Shown here one piece after another: positions 28,635 to 37,965 of a DNA stretch of 64,000 nucleotides. Source of the stretch: Aliarcobacter skirrowii CCUG 10374 (GTDB lineage Bacteria; Campylobacterota; Campylobacteria; Campylobacterales; Arcobacteraceae); contig NZ_CP032099.1 of the NCBI RefSeq assembly GCF_003544835.1, positions 1,178,001 to 1,242,000 of the forward strand, read 5' to 3'. Every line of letters starts with the position of its first letter. Positions within the stretch are counted from its first letter, which is position 1. Below the pieces are notes generated by a model. The model had not been told where the DNA came from. It did not search any database and saw only the letters and a program-made list of their open reading frames with translations. The translations under genes and the position numbers were made by a program.

Positions 28635-30398
28635 TTGGTAAAAAATATCTCTATGAGTTTAGGGTTTTTACTTCTTGGTTATGTAGTAATCACTTATGAA
28701 AACTTTACTGTACTTTTAAGTGGAATTGCCATTTTTATTATTGGTATGTTCTTTATGCAAGATGGTTTCAAACAACTATCAGGAGGTCTTTTAGAAAGAC
28801 TTCTACAAAAGTTTACTTATAATAGTTTTTATGCAATTGCAACTGGTCTTGTGGCAACTTCTATAGTTCAAAGTTCAACAATAACAACACTTCTTACAAT
28901 ATCTTTTGTGGGAGCTGAATTAATTACTTTAGTTCAAGGAATTGGAGTAATATTTGGTTCAAACCTTGGAAGTACAACAACAGCTTGGATAGTTTCAAGT
29001 TTGGGAGTTGATGTTAAAATCTCAGCTTATGCATTTCCTATGCTTGTATTTGGTGTAATTTTAAGATTTTTTAAAACAAACTCATTTAAAGGAACTGGAA
29101 ATGTTCTTTTAGGACTTGGTTTTATCTTCTTAGGAATTGCATATATGAAAGATGGATTTGATGTAATTAAAGATCAAATTGATTTAGCAAGCTATGCAAT
29201 GGATGGTTATGCTGGGATTTTATTATATATTTTAATAGGTCTTTTTGTAACAATTGTTATTCAATCAAGTGCAGCAACTTTGGCAATTGTTATTACAGCT
29301 TTAAATGCAGATAGTATTTCATATATAAATGCTTTATCTTTGGCAATTGGAGCAAATCTTGGTACAGTTTTAACAGCAGTTGTAGCATCTTTTACTTCCA
29401 CTCAAGATGCAAAAAGAGTAGCTGGTTCGCATGTTATTTTTAACTTTGTAACAGCTTCTATTATTACTATTTTTATCTACCAATTTAAAGATTTTGTTGA
29501 TTTAATTGCTCCATATTTTGGAATTAGTGATAACAACTATGGAATGAAACTTGCACTATTTCACACTCTATTTAGTTTAGTTGGTATTTTAGTTTTATCT
29601 CCTTTTATACCTTCTATAGCAAGATTTTTAGAGAGAATTCTTCCTCAAAAAGTTTCATCTGCTTCAAAACCAAAATTCTTAACTCCTATTGTTTTAGAAA
29701 GTCCAGATGCTGCTTTAGTATCTATAAAAAAAGAGATAATAAATCTTTATGAAAATTGTCAAAAAGCAATGCTTCACGCACTTAGTCTTCATACGACTGG
29801 ACTTAATAAAGAGACTTTAGCAGTTCAACTAAACAAAGAGTTTACAGTAATTGATACAAATATCGATGAAATTTATCAAACAAATTTAAAATCTTTATAT
29901 AGTGAAATTATAAAATACTCATCACTTGCTCAAACAAATATGTTTGATTTTCAACAAAAAGAGGCTGGAGAGCTCAAAAGAGCTGCTTCTTTAATTGTTG
30001 AAGTTTTAAAAGATACAAGAGATATTCAAAAAAATGTAAACTTCTATTTAAAAAGTAGAAATAGCTTTATTAAAGAGGAGTATAATATCTTAAGAAAAGA
30101 GCTTGCAGAGATTTTAATAGATATTGATACTCTTAAATCTTTGGAAGATGATGCAGAGCAACTAACTCAATTTGAGTTTATAAAATCTGAATTAGCACAA
30201 AATGATTTAGCAAGTAGCGAAGAGATTGATGCACTAATTAGAGAAGATAAAATCAAATCAACAATGGCAACTTCATATATGAATGATAGTGCAACTGGTT
30301 ATGCTATTCAGAAAAAACTTGTTGAAGTTGCTAGTATTTTATTTTTAAATAGTGAACTTATCAAAAAAATTAGTGAGGTGAAAAATGAAACTAAGTAA
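28635..30398 (+). CDS. Na/Pi cotransporter (NptA/PhoU-domain type)
   Basis: 587 residues. The N-terminal half is membrane-embedded with the two inverted QSS repeats of the Na/Pi symporter family (TSIVQSSTITTLLT and VIQSSAATLAIVIT), each followed by a GANLG/GSNLG motif. The C-terminal third (about 370-587) is a cytoplasmic PhoU-like helical domain. It probably imports phosphate with sodium. The start is a TTG at 28635, with a GGGGGG run upstream; an ATG six codons later is possible. The 3' end overlaps the small coiled-coil gene by 14 bases. Confidence 0.9.
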   Translation: MVKNISMSLGFLLLGYVVITYENFTVLLSGIAIFIIGMFFMQDGFKQLSGGLLERLLQKFTYNSFYAIATGLVATSIVQSSTITTLLTISFVGAELITLVQGIGVIFGSNLGSTTTAWIVSSLGVDVKISAYAFPMLVFGVILRFFKTNSFKGTGNVLLGLGFIFLGIAYMKDGFDVIKDQIDLASYAMDGYAGILLYILIGLFVTIVIQSSAATLAIVITALNADSISYINALSLAIGANLGTVLTAVVASFTSTQDAKRVAGSHVIFNFVTASIITIFIYQFKDFVDLIAPYFGISDNNYGMKLALFHTLFSLVGILVLSPFIPSIARFLERILPQKVSSASKPKFLTPIVLESPDAALVSIKKEIINLYENCQKAMLHALSLHTTGLNKETLAVQLNKEFTVIDTNIDEIYQTNLKSLYSEIIKYSSLAQTNMFDFQQKEAGELKRAASLIVEVLKDTRDIQKNVNFYLKSRNSFIKEEYNILRKELAEILIDIDTLKSLEDDAEQLTQFEFIKSELAQNDLASSEEIDALIREDKIKSTMATSYMNDSATGYAIQKKLVEVASILFLNSELIKKISEVKNETK

Positions 30399-30651
30399 AG
30401 TTGTAGATAAGGTAAAAAAGTATCTTAAAAAAGATATATTAAAAAACTCTCATGAAGAGAAAATAAGTGAGATTCTTGAAAATCTACAATTAAGAAAAGA
30501 GAAGATAAAACTTGAAATAAGTGAACTTAAAGATTATGATTTAAAAAAGAGTATAGAGCTTGAGAAGAAACTAAAAGCTATTAATATTCTTATTAAAAAG
30601 AGTGAATCTTTAATATCTAAATCATCAAAAAAGAGTGAAACTCTATCTTAA
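30385..30651 (+). CDS. Small coiled-coil protein, hypothetical
   Basis: 88 residues, about half Lys, Glu and Leu. An N-terminal amphipathic helix (VVDKVKKYLKKDIL) is followed by heptad-like ENLQLRKEKIKLEISELKD. No membrane span and no known family. The ATG lies within the end of the Na/Pi transporter gene (14-base overlap, with GAGGTG as ribosome binding site), so it is cotranslated with it and may act with the PhoU-like domain. Its stop lies next to the shared hairpin with brnQ. Confidence 0.65.
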   Translation: MKLSKVVDKVKKYLKKDILKNSHEEKISEILENLQLRKEKIKLEISELKDYDLKKSIELEKKLKAINILIKKSESLISKSSKKSETLS

Positions 30652-30662
30652 GAGTTTCGCTT
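30633..30662. terminator. Bidirectional terminator, coiled-coil gene and brnQ
   Basis: 12-base arms GAGTGAAACTCT and AGAGTTTCGCTT pair with two G-T pairs around loop ATCTTA and are followed by T5. The stops of both genes lie inside. Confidence 0.75.
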
Positions 30663-31940
30663 TTTATCTTTCACAAAATATCCTACAAATAAAAATATAG
30701 TTGCTGGAATAATCCAAGCTAATCCTTCATTATAAAATGGTATTTCTTGCATAAACTCAAATTTAAAATATGAGTTTGAAATAAGTTCAAAAATAGAGTA
30801 AAAAATAGTTGCAAAGCTTGTAAATTTATATATATTTTGATTTGTAATATATTTATCAAAAAAAGTTAAAAAAACCAAAACAATAACTGCTGGATATACT
30901 ATAAATAAAATTGGTGCAGCAAAATTTATAATATTTTCTAAACCAAAATTTGTAATAAATATTGCAAATAAAGATGTTAAAACAACCAACTGTTTATAGC
31001 TAAACTTACCATTACTTATTTTTGAAAAATACTCAGCAGTAACACTAACAAGTGCAGCTCCTGTTGTAAAACAAGCTAAAAATACAACAAATGCTAAAAC
31101 AATTGATGCATTGCTTCCAAAAAGATTATATATGATTAAATTAAGTAGTTTTACTTTTTCAATATCAGATCCATATAAAGAGCTTGTAGTTGCTCCTAAA
31201 TATGCTAAACCAAAATATACAAGCATAATTCCAAAAGCAGCCAAGATTGAAGCATTTGAAACAACTTTAAATGTTGTTTTATTATCACTATAACCTTTTG
31301 ATTTTAAAAGCTTAACAACAATAATTCCAAAAGCTAAAGCTGCCAACATATCAAGTGTTTGATAACCTAAAATCAATCCATCAAAAAATATAGTATCATT
31401 TTTATCATTTTCTACAATATCTCCTAAAGGTGTAATTACCCCTTTTATAATAAGAATAAGCAAAGATATAAATAGCAATGGAGATAAAACCTTCCCCAAA
31501 ATCTCTATCATACTACTTGGTTTTAATGTAAAAAACAGAATAAGCCCAAAATAAAAAATTGAAGTTATTATCGAATTTAGACTACTATCTCCAAAATATG
31601 GAATTATAAGCATCTCATAAGTAACAGCTCCTGTTCTTGGTAGTGCAATCAATGGTCCTATGCACAATATTACTATTGCCATTAAAATCTTACCATTTAT
31701 TTTTCCAAGTTTTGAAGTAAGATTATCAACATTTCCACCTGCTTTTAATAAAGCAAACATAGCAATAGTAGCAAATCCAATATCAGCTAAAAAGTATGCA
31801 AAAAATGATATTTTCCAATCACTTGCACTAATTAATCCTAAGTATGGAGGAAAAATAACATTTCCAGCTCCAAAGTACATAGAAAATATTGCAAATCCTA
31901 GAATTAAACTATCTTTATAAACACTATTTTGCTTCATCAT
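30648..31940 (-). CDS. brnQ: Branched-chain amino acid carrier (BrnQ, LIVCS family)
   Basis: A 430-residue, 12-span sodium-coupled importer of leucine, isoleucine and valine. Characteristic segments: FAIFSMYFGAGNVIFPPYLG at the N-terminus, GPLIALPRTGAVTYEM, and FTTGAALVSVTAEYF in the middle. Length and topology fit. The gene starts two bases after the trmL stop and is the last of a purU-trmL-brnQ run; an ATG one codon later is an equally possible start. Confidence 0.94.
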   Translation of the reverse strand: MMKQNSVYKDSLILGFAIFSMYFGAGNVIFPPYLGLISASDWKISFFAYFLADIGFATIAMFALLKAGGNVDNLTSKLGKINGKILMAIVILCIGPLIALPRTGAVTYEMLIIPYFGDSSLNSIITSIFYFGLILFFTLKPSSMIEILGKVLSPLLFISLLILIIKGVITPLGDIVENDKNDTIFFDGLILGYQTLDMLAALAFGIIVVKLLKSKGYSDNKTTFKVVSNASILAAFGIMLVYFGLAYLGATTSSLYGSDIEKVKLLNLIIYNLFGSNASIVLAFVVFLACFTTGAALVSVTAEYFSKISNGKFSYKQLVVLTSLFAIFITNFGLENIINFAAPILFIVYPAVIVLVFLTFFDKYITNQNIYKFTSFATIFYSIFELISNSYFKFEFMQEIPFYNEGLAWIIPATIFLFVGYFVKDKKRNS

Positions 31941-31942
31941 AT

Positions 31943-32413
31943 TTAACTTATCTCAAAAAAGTTGTAATTTTGTCTTAGAGCTTCATAAGTTATTATTGAT
32001 ACACTATTTGCAAGATTTAAGCTTCTTGCCCTATTTGTCATTGGAATTGTAACCAAACTATTTTCTGCTTTTTTTAATATCTCTTCTGGAAGTCCAGCAT
32101 CCTCTCTTCCAAAATAGAAATAATCCCCTACTTCAAATTTTTCCTCAAAGTATAATCTCTTTGTCTTTGTTGTTGCTAAAAAGTGTCTTGATGAGAGAGG
32201 GTTTTTTTGCCAAAAATCATCAATATTTTCATACTCAAAAACATCCAAATCAAACCAATAATCAAGCCCTGCTCGTCTTAGCTCTTTTTCTGTAATATCT
32301 TTAAACCCATAAGGTTTTATTAGATGTAGTTTACAATTTAAAGCAAAGGCTAATCTTCCAATAGTTCCAACATTTCCAGGAATTCTTGGCTCATGAAGTA
32401 CAATATTGAACAT
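31943..32413 (-). CDS. trmL: tRNA (cytidine/uridine-34-2'-O)-methyltransferase
   Basis: A 156-residue SPOUT methyltransferase. NIVLHEPRIPGNVGTIGRLA opens the protein; the knot motifs are YFYFGREDAGLPEEIL and IPMTNRARSLNLANSVSIITYEALRQ, typical of TrmL (YibK), which methylates wobble position 34 of two tRNA-Leu species. Its first base overlaps the last base of the purU stop. Length is standard. Confidence 0.94.
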   Translation of the reverse strand: MFNIVLHEPRIPGNVGTIGRLAFALNCKLHLIKPYGFKDITEKELRRAGLDYWFDLDVFEYENIDDFWQKNPLSSRHFLATTKTKRLYFEEKFEVGDYFYFGREDAGLPEEILKKAENSLVTIPMTNRARSLNLANSVSIITYEALRQNYNFFEIS

Positions 32414-33255
32414 TATAAAATCACCGTTTTATTTTTAAATACAAAAACTCTATCCTCTAAAAGAAGTTCAAAGGCATTTGAAAGTACTACTTTTTCAACA
32501 TCTCTTCCAGCATTTCTCATATCTTCCCAAGAGTAAGTGTGATCTACTCTTACAACATCTTGATAAATAATTGGTCCCTCATCTAAATCATTTGTTACAA
32601 AGTGAGCTGTTGCACCAATAATTTTAACTCCTCTATCAAAGGCTTGTTTATATGGATTTGCACCTATAAATGCTGGTAAAAATGAGTGGTGGATATTTAA
32701 AACTTTACCTTTGTACTTTTCAACAAAATTTGGTGTTAAAATTCTCATATATTTTGCTAAAACTATAAGTTCTGGATTAAACTCATCTATTTTTGCTTTT
32801 AAAAGCTCTTCGTGCTGCTCTTTTGATAGATTATCTGCACTAATACAGAAAAATGGAATATCAAACTTCTCAACTAAATTTCTTAAATCTTCATGATTTG
32901 CAATTACAGCTTTTATATTTGCATTTAACTCATTTGATATATATTTTATAAGTAAATCACCTAAAACATGAGCCTCTTTTGTAGCTAGTAATACAACATC
33001 TTTTTTTGTTCTTTTATTTAAAGTTATTTGAGAACCTTGCGGTAAAACCTCTTTTAACTCTTTTAATAAAATATTTGAAGATACATTACCAGATATTAAA
33101 CTTCTCATAAAGAAATTTTTTGTTTGGGGATCTACATATTCAGCATTTGTATCAATATTTAAATTATTTGCAAAAAGAACTTTTGAGATATTATAAATAA
33201 GTCCTTTTGCATCATTTGTTGCAATTTTTAATATATATTGTTCCATATTTTCCAT
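32413..33255 (-). CDS. purU: Formyltetrahydrofolate deformylase
   Basis: 280 residues. An N-terminal ACT domain (YILKIATNDAKGLIYNISKV) is joined to a formyltransferase-type catalytic domain with LNIHHSFLPAFIGANPYKQA (catalytic His) and GATAHFVTNDLDEGPIIYQD. It hydrolyses 10-formyl-THF to THF and formate, which balances one-carbon pools. The short residue count at the N-terminus before the ACT domain is normal. It lies one base after the malic enzyme stop. Confidence 0.95.
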   Translation of the reverse strand: MENMEQYILKIATNDAKGLIYNISKVLFANNLNIDTNAEYVDPQTKNFFMRSLISGNVSSNILLKELKEVLPQGSQITLNKRTKKDVVLLATKEAHVLGDLLIKYISNELNANIKAVIANHEDLRNLVEKFDIPFFCISADNLSKEQHEELLKAKIDEFNPELIVLAKYMRILTPNFVEKYKGKVLNIHHSFLPAFIGANPYKQAFDRGVKIIGATAHFVTNDLDEGPIIYQDVVRVDHTYSWEDMRNAGRDVEKVVLSNAFELLLEDRVFVFKNKTVIL

Positions 33256-33256
33256 A

Positions 33257-34510
33257 CTATTTTAAATTTTCAAGCTCTTTTTTATAGCTTTCTACATCAA
33301 ATTTTTTAACTCTTGTAATTCCTAAATTAAAGGCTTCAAGAGCAACAGCTGATGATACTTCAATAAGTAATCTTTTATCAAAAGGAGTTGGAATAATATA
33401 ATCTTTTCCAAAACTCAAATCTCCAAAAATAGCTCTTACTTCATCTATTATTGGCTCTTTTGCTAAATTTGATATAGCTTTTGCTGCAGCTATTTTCATA
33501 CTCATTGTAATCTTCATAGCTTGAACATCCAAAGCACCTCTAAAGATAAATGGAAATCCTAATACATTATTTACTTGATTTGCAAAATCAGATCTTCCAG
33601 TTGCAGTTATTGCTTTTGGTTTTACACTTTTTACATCATCTGGAAATAGTTCAGGAGTTGGATTTGCAAGAGTAAATACAATTGGTTCATCACACATAAG
33701 CTCTATATGTTTTAGAGTAAAAGTTTTTGGTCTTGACAACCCTAAAACCATATCAGCATCTCTAAAAGCATCTTCCATAGTCTCATAATCGCTTATAAAC
33801 TCTTTTTTATATTGATTTAAATCATCTCTTGTCTCATTTAAAACACCTTTTGAATCACACATAATTAAATTTGTAATTCCAAGCTCTTTATACATTTTTG
33901 AACAAGCAATTGCAGCAGCACCTGCTCCAACAACTACTACTTTTAAATCTTCAACTCTTTTATTTAAAATTTCACAAGCATTTAAAAGTGCTGCACTTGT
34001 AATAATTGCCGTTCCGTGTTGATCATCATGCATAACAGGAATATCAAGCTCTTCAATGAGTCTCTCTTCAATAGCAAAACACTCAGGTGCTTTTATATCT
34101 TCAAGATTAATTCCACCAAAAGTTGGACTAATTGCTTTTACAACATCACAAAATCTATCAATATCATCTTCATCTACTTCAATATCAAAAGAGTCAACTT
34201 TTGCAAACTCTTTAAACAATACAGCCTTTCCTTCCATAACAGGTTTTGATGCAAGTGCTCCTATATTTCCAAGTCCTAAAACAGCAGTTCCATTTGAAAT
34301 AACAGCTACAAGATTTCTTTTTGTTGTATATAAAAAAGCATCTTGAGGATTACTTTTTATCTCTTCACAAGCATAAGCAACTCCAGGAGTATATGCAAGA
34401 CTTAAATCATCTCTATTCTTAAAGCTCTTTGTTGTGTAAACACCAATTTTTCCAGCTTTATCATTTTTATGATAATCAAGAGCCAACTCTTTTGTAACTT
34501 TAAAACTCAT
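33257..34510 (-). CDS. maeB: Malic enzyme (NAD(P)-dependent, short form)
   Basis: 417 residues. The malic-enzyme N domain shows SLAYTPGVAYACEEI and GTAVLGLGNIGALASKPVMEG, with metal ligands in the block CFAIEERLIEELDIPVMHDD followed by QHGTAI. The NAD(P) fold has VVVGAGAAAIACSKMY. It decarboxylates malate to pyruvate. The C-terminal phosphotransacetylase-like half of long MaeB proteins is absent, as in many bacterial short forms. It heads the maeB-purU-trmL-brnQ run. Confidence 0.93.
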   Translation of the reverse strand: MSFKVTKELALDYHKNDKAGKIGVYTTKSFKNRDDLSLAYTPGVAYACEEIKSNPQDAFLYTTKRNLVAVISNGTAVLGLGNIGALASKPVMEGKAVLFKEFAKVDSFDIEVDEDDIDRFCDVVKAISPTFGGINLEDIKAPECFAIEERLIEELDIPVMHDDQHGTAIITSAALLNACEILNKRVEDLKVVVVGAGAAAIACSKMYKELGITNLIMCDSKGVLNETRDDLNQYKKEFISDYETMEDAFRDADMVLGLSRPKTFTLKHIELMCDEPIVFTLANPTPELFPDDVKSVKPKAITATGRSDFANQVNNVLGFPFIFRGALDVQAMKITMSMKIAAAKAISNLAKEPIIDEVRAIFGDLSFGKDYIIPTPFDKRLLIEVSSAVALEAFNLGITRVKKFDVESYKKELENLK

Positions 34511-34574
34511 ATTTCTCCCCTAATTGGTTTTTAATAAGCAAGGATAGTATCAAAAAATAGCTTAATAGTGCCGT

Positions 34575-35243
34575 TTATTCAATCATTATAACAGCAGCAA
34601 ATCTTCCACATTTTTTATCTTCTCTATATGAAAAATAGTCAAAGCCACCACACTTTGTACAAATATCTGATACTTTTATATCTTCAACTCCTAAAGAGTT
34701 TAGTTGAGCTTTGTTTATTCCTTGTAAATCTATATTTCTTTCATTTACAAACTCCTCTCCAAAAGATTTTTCAACAATTTTTGCCATCTCAGCACTTACT
34801 TCATAACAACACTTTTGAATAGATGGACCTAAAATTGCTTTAATATCTTTTTGGTTTGAGTTAAATTTTTCAATAAAAAGTTTGGCTGTTTTTTTTGCTA
34901 TTTGCATAAATGTTGAGTTTCTTCCTGCATGAATAGCTGCAATTACACCTTTTTTTTCATCAAAAACTATTATTGGAATACAATCTGCAACCATTACCAT
35001 AAGTGGAAGATTTTTTTTATTTGTAATAATTGCATCACAACTATCAATTAATTTTGGACTTTTTTCATCTACAATTACAATATTATCACTATGTATTTGA
35101 TTCATATATACTAAATTTTCATTTTTATATGAGTATTTTTTTGCTAAATTTTCTCTATTTTTTTCTACATTTTTTATATCATCATCAACATGAAATGCTA
35201 AGTTTCCATCACTTTTATTACTAAAAAAATATCTTATGCTCAT
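34575..35243 (-). CDS. pgeF: Peptidoglycan editing factor PgeF (laccase-domain, YfiH type)
   Basis: 222 residues. The active-site motifs are YMNQIHSDNIVIVDE, ADCIPIIVFDEKKGVIAAIHAGR and LGPSIQKCCYEVS, which bind zinc or copper via His and Cys. Members remove wrongly incorporated L-Ser from the peptidoglycan stem, or act as purine nucleoside phosphorylase-like enzymes. The C-terminal TKCGGFDYFSYREDKKCGRF is typical. Divergent from the methyltransferase-aroE operon. Confidence 0.93.
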   Translation of the reverse strand: MSIRYFFSNKSDGNLAFHVDDDIKNVEKNRENLAKKYSYKNENLVYMNQIHSDNIVIVDEKSPKLIDSCDAIITNKKNLPLMVMVADCIPIIVFDEKKGVIAAIHAGRNSTFMQIAKKTAKLFIEKFNSNQKDIKAILGPSIQKCCYEVSAEMAKIVEKSFGEEFVNERNIDLQGINKAQLNSLGVEDIKVSDICTKCGGFDYFSYREDKKCGRFAAVIMIE

Positions 35244-35268
35244 TTTGCTCTCTTAATTCACTTTTAGT

Positions 35269-35274
35269 TATAAT
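35269..35274 (+). promoter_or_regulatory. Candidate -10 box for the methyltransferase-aroE operon
   Basis: TATAAT preceded by TTAGT, about 30 bases before the TTG start at 35304, in the divergent spacer with pgeF. Confidence 0.5.
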
Positions 35275-35303
35275 CTTGCCTAAAATTAGTTTAAGGATAA
35301 GAT

Positions 35304-35918
35304 TTGAGCAAATTTGATGATAGAGCTAAAGATTGGGATAAAAAGCAAACAACACTTGATAGAACAGAAGCTTGTATAGAAAATATTAGAAAAAATGTAG
35401 ATTTAAAAAATGTAAAAAATATTTTAGAGTATGGTTGTGGAACTGGTCTTGTATCCTTTGCTTTAAAAAATAACTCAAATAAAGTTATTGGATTTGATAA
35501 TTCAATTGGAATGGTAGAAGAGTTTAATAATAAAGCAAAAGAGAGAGCCTTGGATAATATAAAAGCATTTAAACACGACATAGAAAACGACTCTATTGAA
35601 GAAAATAGTTTTGATTTAATAGTAACTTCAATGTCACTTCACCATATAAAAAATTTAGATATATTTTTTGAAAAAGCATCTAAAGCTTTAAGAAATGGTG
35701 GAACTCTTTGTATAAATGATTTAGAGAAAGAGGATGGAACTTTTCATAAAAAATATAATAACGAAGGTGTTTATCACTTTGGATTTTCAAAAGAAGAGTT
35801 AGAAACTATATGTTCAAAGCTTGGTTTTTCTAATTTTATTTATGAGAGAGTTTTTGTTTTCAAAAGAGATTATGGAGATTTTCCACTATTTAATTTCTAC
35901 GCTAAAAAGGTAAACTAA
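35304..35918 (+). CDS. Class I SAM-dependent methyltransferase
   Basis: A 204-residue protein beginning at TTG with AAGGATAAGA in front. Motif I is ILEYGCGTGLVSFAL, and the acidic strand 2 end is KVIGFDNSIGMVEEF. FDLIVTSMSLHHIKNLDIFF is the methyltransferase-11 type post-II region. The N-terminal RAKDWDKKQTTLDRTE resembles small-molecule methyltransferases of Campylobacterota. Substrate unknown. The stop overlaps the aroE start by one base. Confidence 0.85.
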   Translation: MSKFDDRAKDWDKKQTTLDRTEACIENIRKNVDLKNVKNILEYGCGTGLVSFALKNNSNKVIGFDNSIGMVEEFNNKAKERALDNIKAFKHDIENDSIEENSFDLIVTSMSLHHIKNLDIFFEKASKALRNGGTLCINDLEKEDGTFHKKYNNEGVYHFGFSKEELETICSKLGFSNFIYERVFVFKRDYGDFPLFNFYAKKVN

Positions 35919-36709
35919 TGAAAAAATTTTGTATATTTGGAAATCCTGTTATTCACTCTAAATCGCCTCAAATGCAAAATACTGGTTTTAAGCACTTAAA
36001 TTTTGATGCAAACTATGAGAAGTTTTTGCTTGAAGATGGACAAAAAATAAAAGAGGAGTTTATAAAAAATGGTTTTAGTGGAGCAAATATAACTGTTCCT
36101 CATAAAGAGTTTGCATACAAAATGGCAGATGAAGTTATTGGAATAGCAAAAAAAATAGAGGCTGCAAATACTTATATTTTAGAAGATAGTAAAGTTTTAG
36201 CATACAATACTGATGCACCTGGATTTTTAAAATCTATAGAGGAGTTTAAAGATGTTAAAAAAGTTTTACTTTTAGGAGCTGGTGGAACTTCTAAAGCAAT
36301 ATCTCTGGCTTTACAAGATAAAAACTACGATGTTACAGTTTTAAATAGAAGTGCAAATAAACTAGATTTTTTTAAAAACAATAGTATAAAAGCCTACTCT
36401 TTTGATGATTTTAAAATTGAAAAATTTGACTTAGTTGTAAACTCAACAAGTGCAGGTTTAAAAGATGATTTGCTTCCAGCTCCTAAAGAGATTTTAGAAG
36501 ATGTTTTAAAATCAAGCTCTTATGCAGTTGATTGTATCTATGGAAAAGAGACACCTTTTTTAAATTTAGCCAAAAGTTTAGGAAATGTTATTAAAGATGG
36601 TGAGGATATGCTACTGTTTCAAGGGGTTTTGGCTTTTGAACTATTTACAAAAACTAAGGCAAATGAATCATTAGTTGAAGCAATGAGAAAAGGTTTAAAA
36701 GGCTTATAG
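35918..36709 (+). CDS. aroE: Shikimate dehydrogenase (NADP+)
   Basis: 263 residues. IFGNPVIHSKSPQMQNTGF and FSGANITVPHKEFAYKMADE are the shikimate-binding signatures, with the catalytic Lys in VPHKE. VLLLGAGGTSKAISLAL binds NADP, and LNRSANK supplies the phosphate-binding Arg. It reduces 3-dehydroshikimate in aromatic amino acid synthesis. Translationally coupled to the methyltransferase gene by TAATG. Confidence 0.96.
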   Translation: MKKFCIFGNPVIHSKSPQMQNTGFKHLNFDANYEKFLLEDGQKIKEEFIKNGFSGANITVPHKEFAYKMADEVIGIAKKIEAANTYILEDSKVLAYNTDAPGFLKSIEEFKDVKKVLLLGAGGTSKAISLALQDKNYDVTVLNRSANKLDFFKNNSIKAYSFDDFKIEKFDLVVNSTSAGLKDDLLPAPKEILEDVLKSSSYAVDCIYGKETPFLNLAKSLGNVIKDGEDMLLFQGVLAFELFTKTKANESLVEAMRKGLKGL

Positions 36710-36716
36710 TTTGTGT

Positions 36717-36722
36717 TATAAT
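36717..36722 (+). promoter_or_regulatory. Extended -10 box next to a start codon
   Basis: TGTTATAAT ends six bases before the ATG at 36728. If used, initiation would fall at or near the A of the ATG, giving a leaderless or nearly leaderless mRNA for the FliK-like gene. No ribosome binding site is visible between. Confidence 0.4.
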
Positions 36723-36727
36723 CAAAG

Positions 36728-37681
36728 ATGTTAATTTCAAATCAATCAAACTTAAATATACTTTTATCAAACAACCAAGCACTGCTAAATAAGATTTTAG
36801 ATAGTAGTTTAGACAGTGAGCTAAAATCTATTTTAACAAATCAAAATAGTGGTGCTGATGTTTTAAAAATTATAAAAGAGCTATTTTTGGCACTAAAAGA
36901 TGGTTCTAAATCTGAAATGAATTTAGAAAATTTATTAAAAAATTTAAATTTTTCAAAAGAGCTTGGAACTCTATCTTCAAATATCTCTACACTTTTACAA
37001 AATCTACAAAGTGATGAGAGCTTATCAAATTTAAAAACACCTTTGGAAAATTTTCTAAAAAACTTTCAAAACATAGATGATCTAAATTTAAAAGAGCAGA
37101 TAAAAAATAGTGGTGTTTTTTTGGAAAACAAACTTTTAAATAGTTCAAAGTATAATTTTGATGATGATTTTAAAGCAAATTTACTAAAGCTTCAAGAGGT
37201 TTTAACAACTAAAAGCGATGCAAAATCTATTGAGAATTTAAAAATTATAAACAATCTTTTAGCTCAAGTTGAACTAAATCAGCTTGGAAGCTTAGCTTCA
37301 AACTCAAATTTTGTTTTTATTCCATTTTTTTGGGATATGCTTGAAGATGGTTTTATTCAGATGAAACAAAAAGAGAAAGAGAAGTTTTTTTGTCAGATTA
37401 ATCTAAATCTAAAAGATTTTGGAAAAGTTGATTTGATGCTATTTTTATATGATAAAAATAAGCTTGATTTGACAATTTATGCACAAAGAGAGTATTTTAA
37501 AGTTGCTATTAAAGAGAATTTACAAACACTAAAAAAAGCTTTGAATAGTGTAGAGTTAATAGCTGTAAATGTAAAACTTCTTGATATGAAAGATGATAAA
37601 AAAGAGGATAATTTAGAGCAAAAGTATCAAAATTTTTATGAAGAGAGTATATTTTCAAATAGTATTGATATAAAGGCATAA
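36728..37681 (+). CDS. FliK-like hook-length-control-domain protein
   Basis: 317 residues: an Asn/Leu/Ser-rich helical N-terminal two thirds and a C-terminal beta domain with QINLNLKDFGKVDLMLFLYD and LDLTIYAQREYFKVAIKENL, the FliK-C type pattern (alternating strands and LG.V-like motif). It is followed two bases later by an FlhB-C-like gene, the same arrangement as ylqG-ylqH in Bacillus. Direct identity to FliK is low. It might modulate type III flagellar export, or be a non-flagellar paralogue. Confidence 0.6.
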   Translation: MLISNQSNLNILLSNNQALLNKILDSSLDSELKSILTNQNSGADVLKIIKELFLALKDGSKSEMNLENLLKNLNFSKELGTLSSNISTLLQNLQSDESLSNLKTPLENFLKNFQNIDDLNLKEQIKNSGVFLENKLLNSSKYNFDDDFKANLLKLQEVLTTKSDAKSIENLKIINNLLAQVELNQLGSLASNSNFVFIPFFWDMLEDGFIQMKQKEKEKFFCQINLNLKDFGKVDLMLFLYDKNKLDLTIYAQREYFKVAIKENLQTLKKALNSVELIAVNVKLLDMKDDKKEDNLEQKYQNFYEESIFSNSIDIKA

Positions 37682-37683
37682 AA

Positions 37684-37965
37684 TTGCAAGATAATCAAAA
37701 AATTAAAAAAGCCGTTGCCTTAGAGTATGAACAAGGGGTAAATAGTGCTCCAAAAGTTACAGCAAAAGCAAAGGGTGAAGGTGCAAAAAATATAATAAAA
37801 GTTGCGCAAGAGAACAATATTCCTATAAAAAAAGATGAGGATTTGGTTGAACTTTTAAGTCAAATTGATATAGACAAAGAGATTCCAGCTTCTATGTACA
37901 AAGCTGTTGCTGAAATTTTTGCATTTATATATGATTTATCAAATAAAAATAAGGATAAAAGATGA
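37684..37965 (+). CDS. FhlB-like (FlhB C-terminal domain) protein
   Basis: 93 residues beginning at TTG. KKAVALEYEQGVNSAPKVTA matches the cytoplasmic domain of FlhB/YscU export switches; the NPTH autocleavage motif is absent, with SAPK at that region, followed by IIKVAQENNIPIKKDEDL and the conserved C-terminal IPASMYKAVAEIFAFIYDL. Such stand-alone FlhB-C proteins (FhlB/YlqH) occur with flagellar genes in Campylobacter and others and can partly replace the C-domain of FlhB. It is coupled to the FliK-like gene before it and overlaps the next gene by 4 bases (ATGA). Confidence 0.82.
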   Translation: MQDNQKIKKAVALEYEQGVNSAPKVTAKAKGEGAKNIIKVAQENNIPIKKDEDLVELLSQIDIDKEIPASMYKAVAEIFAFIYDLSNKNKDKR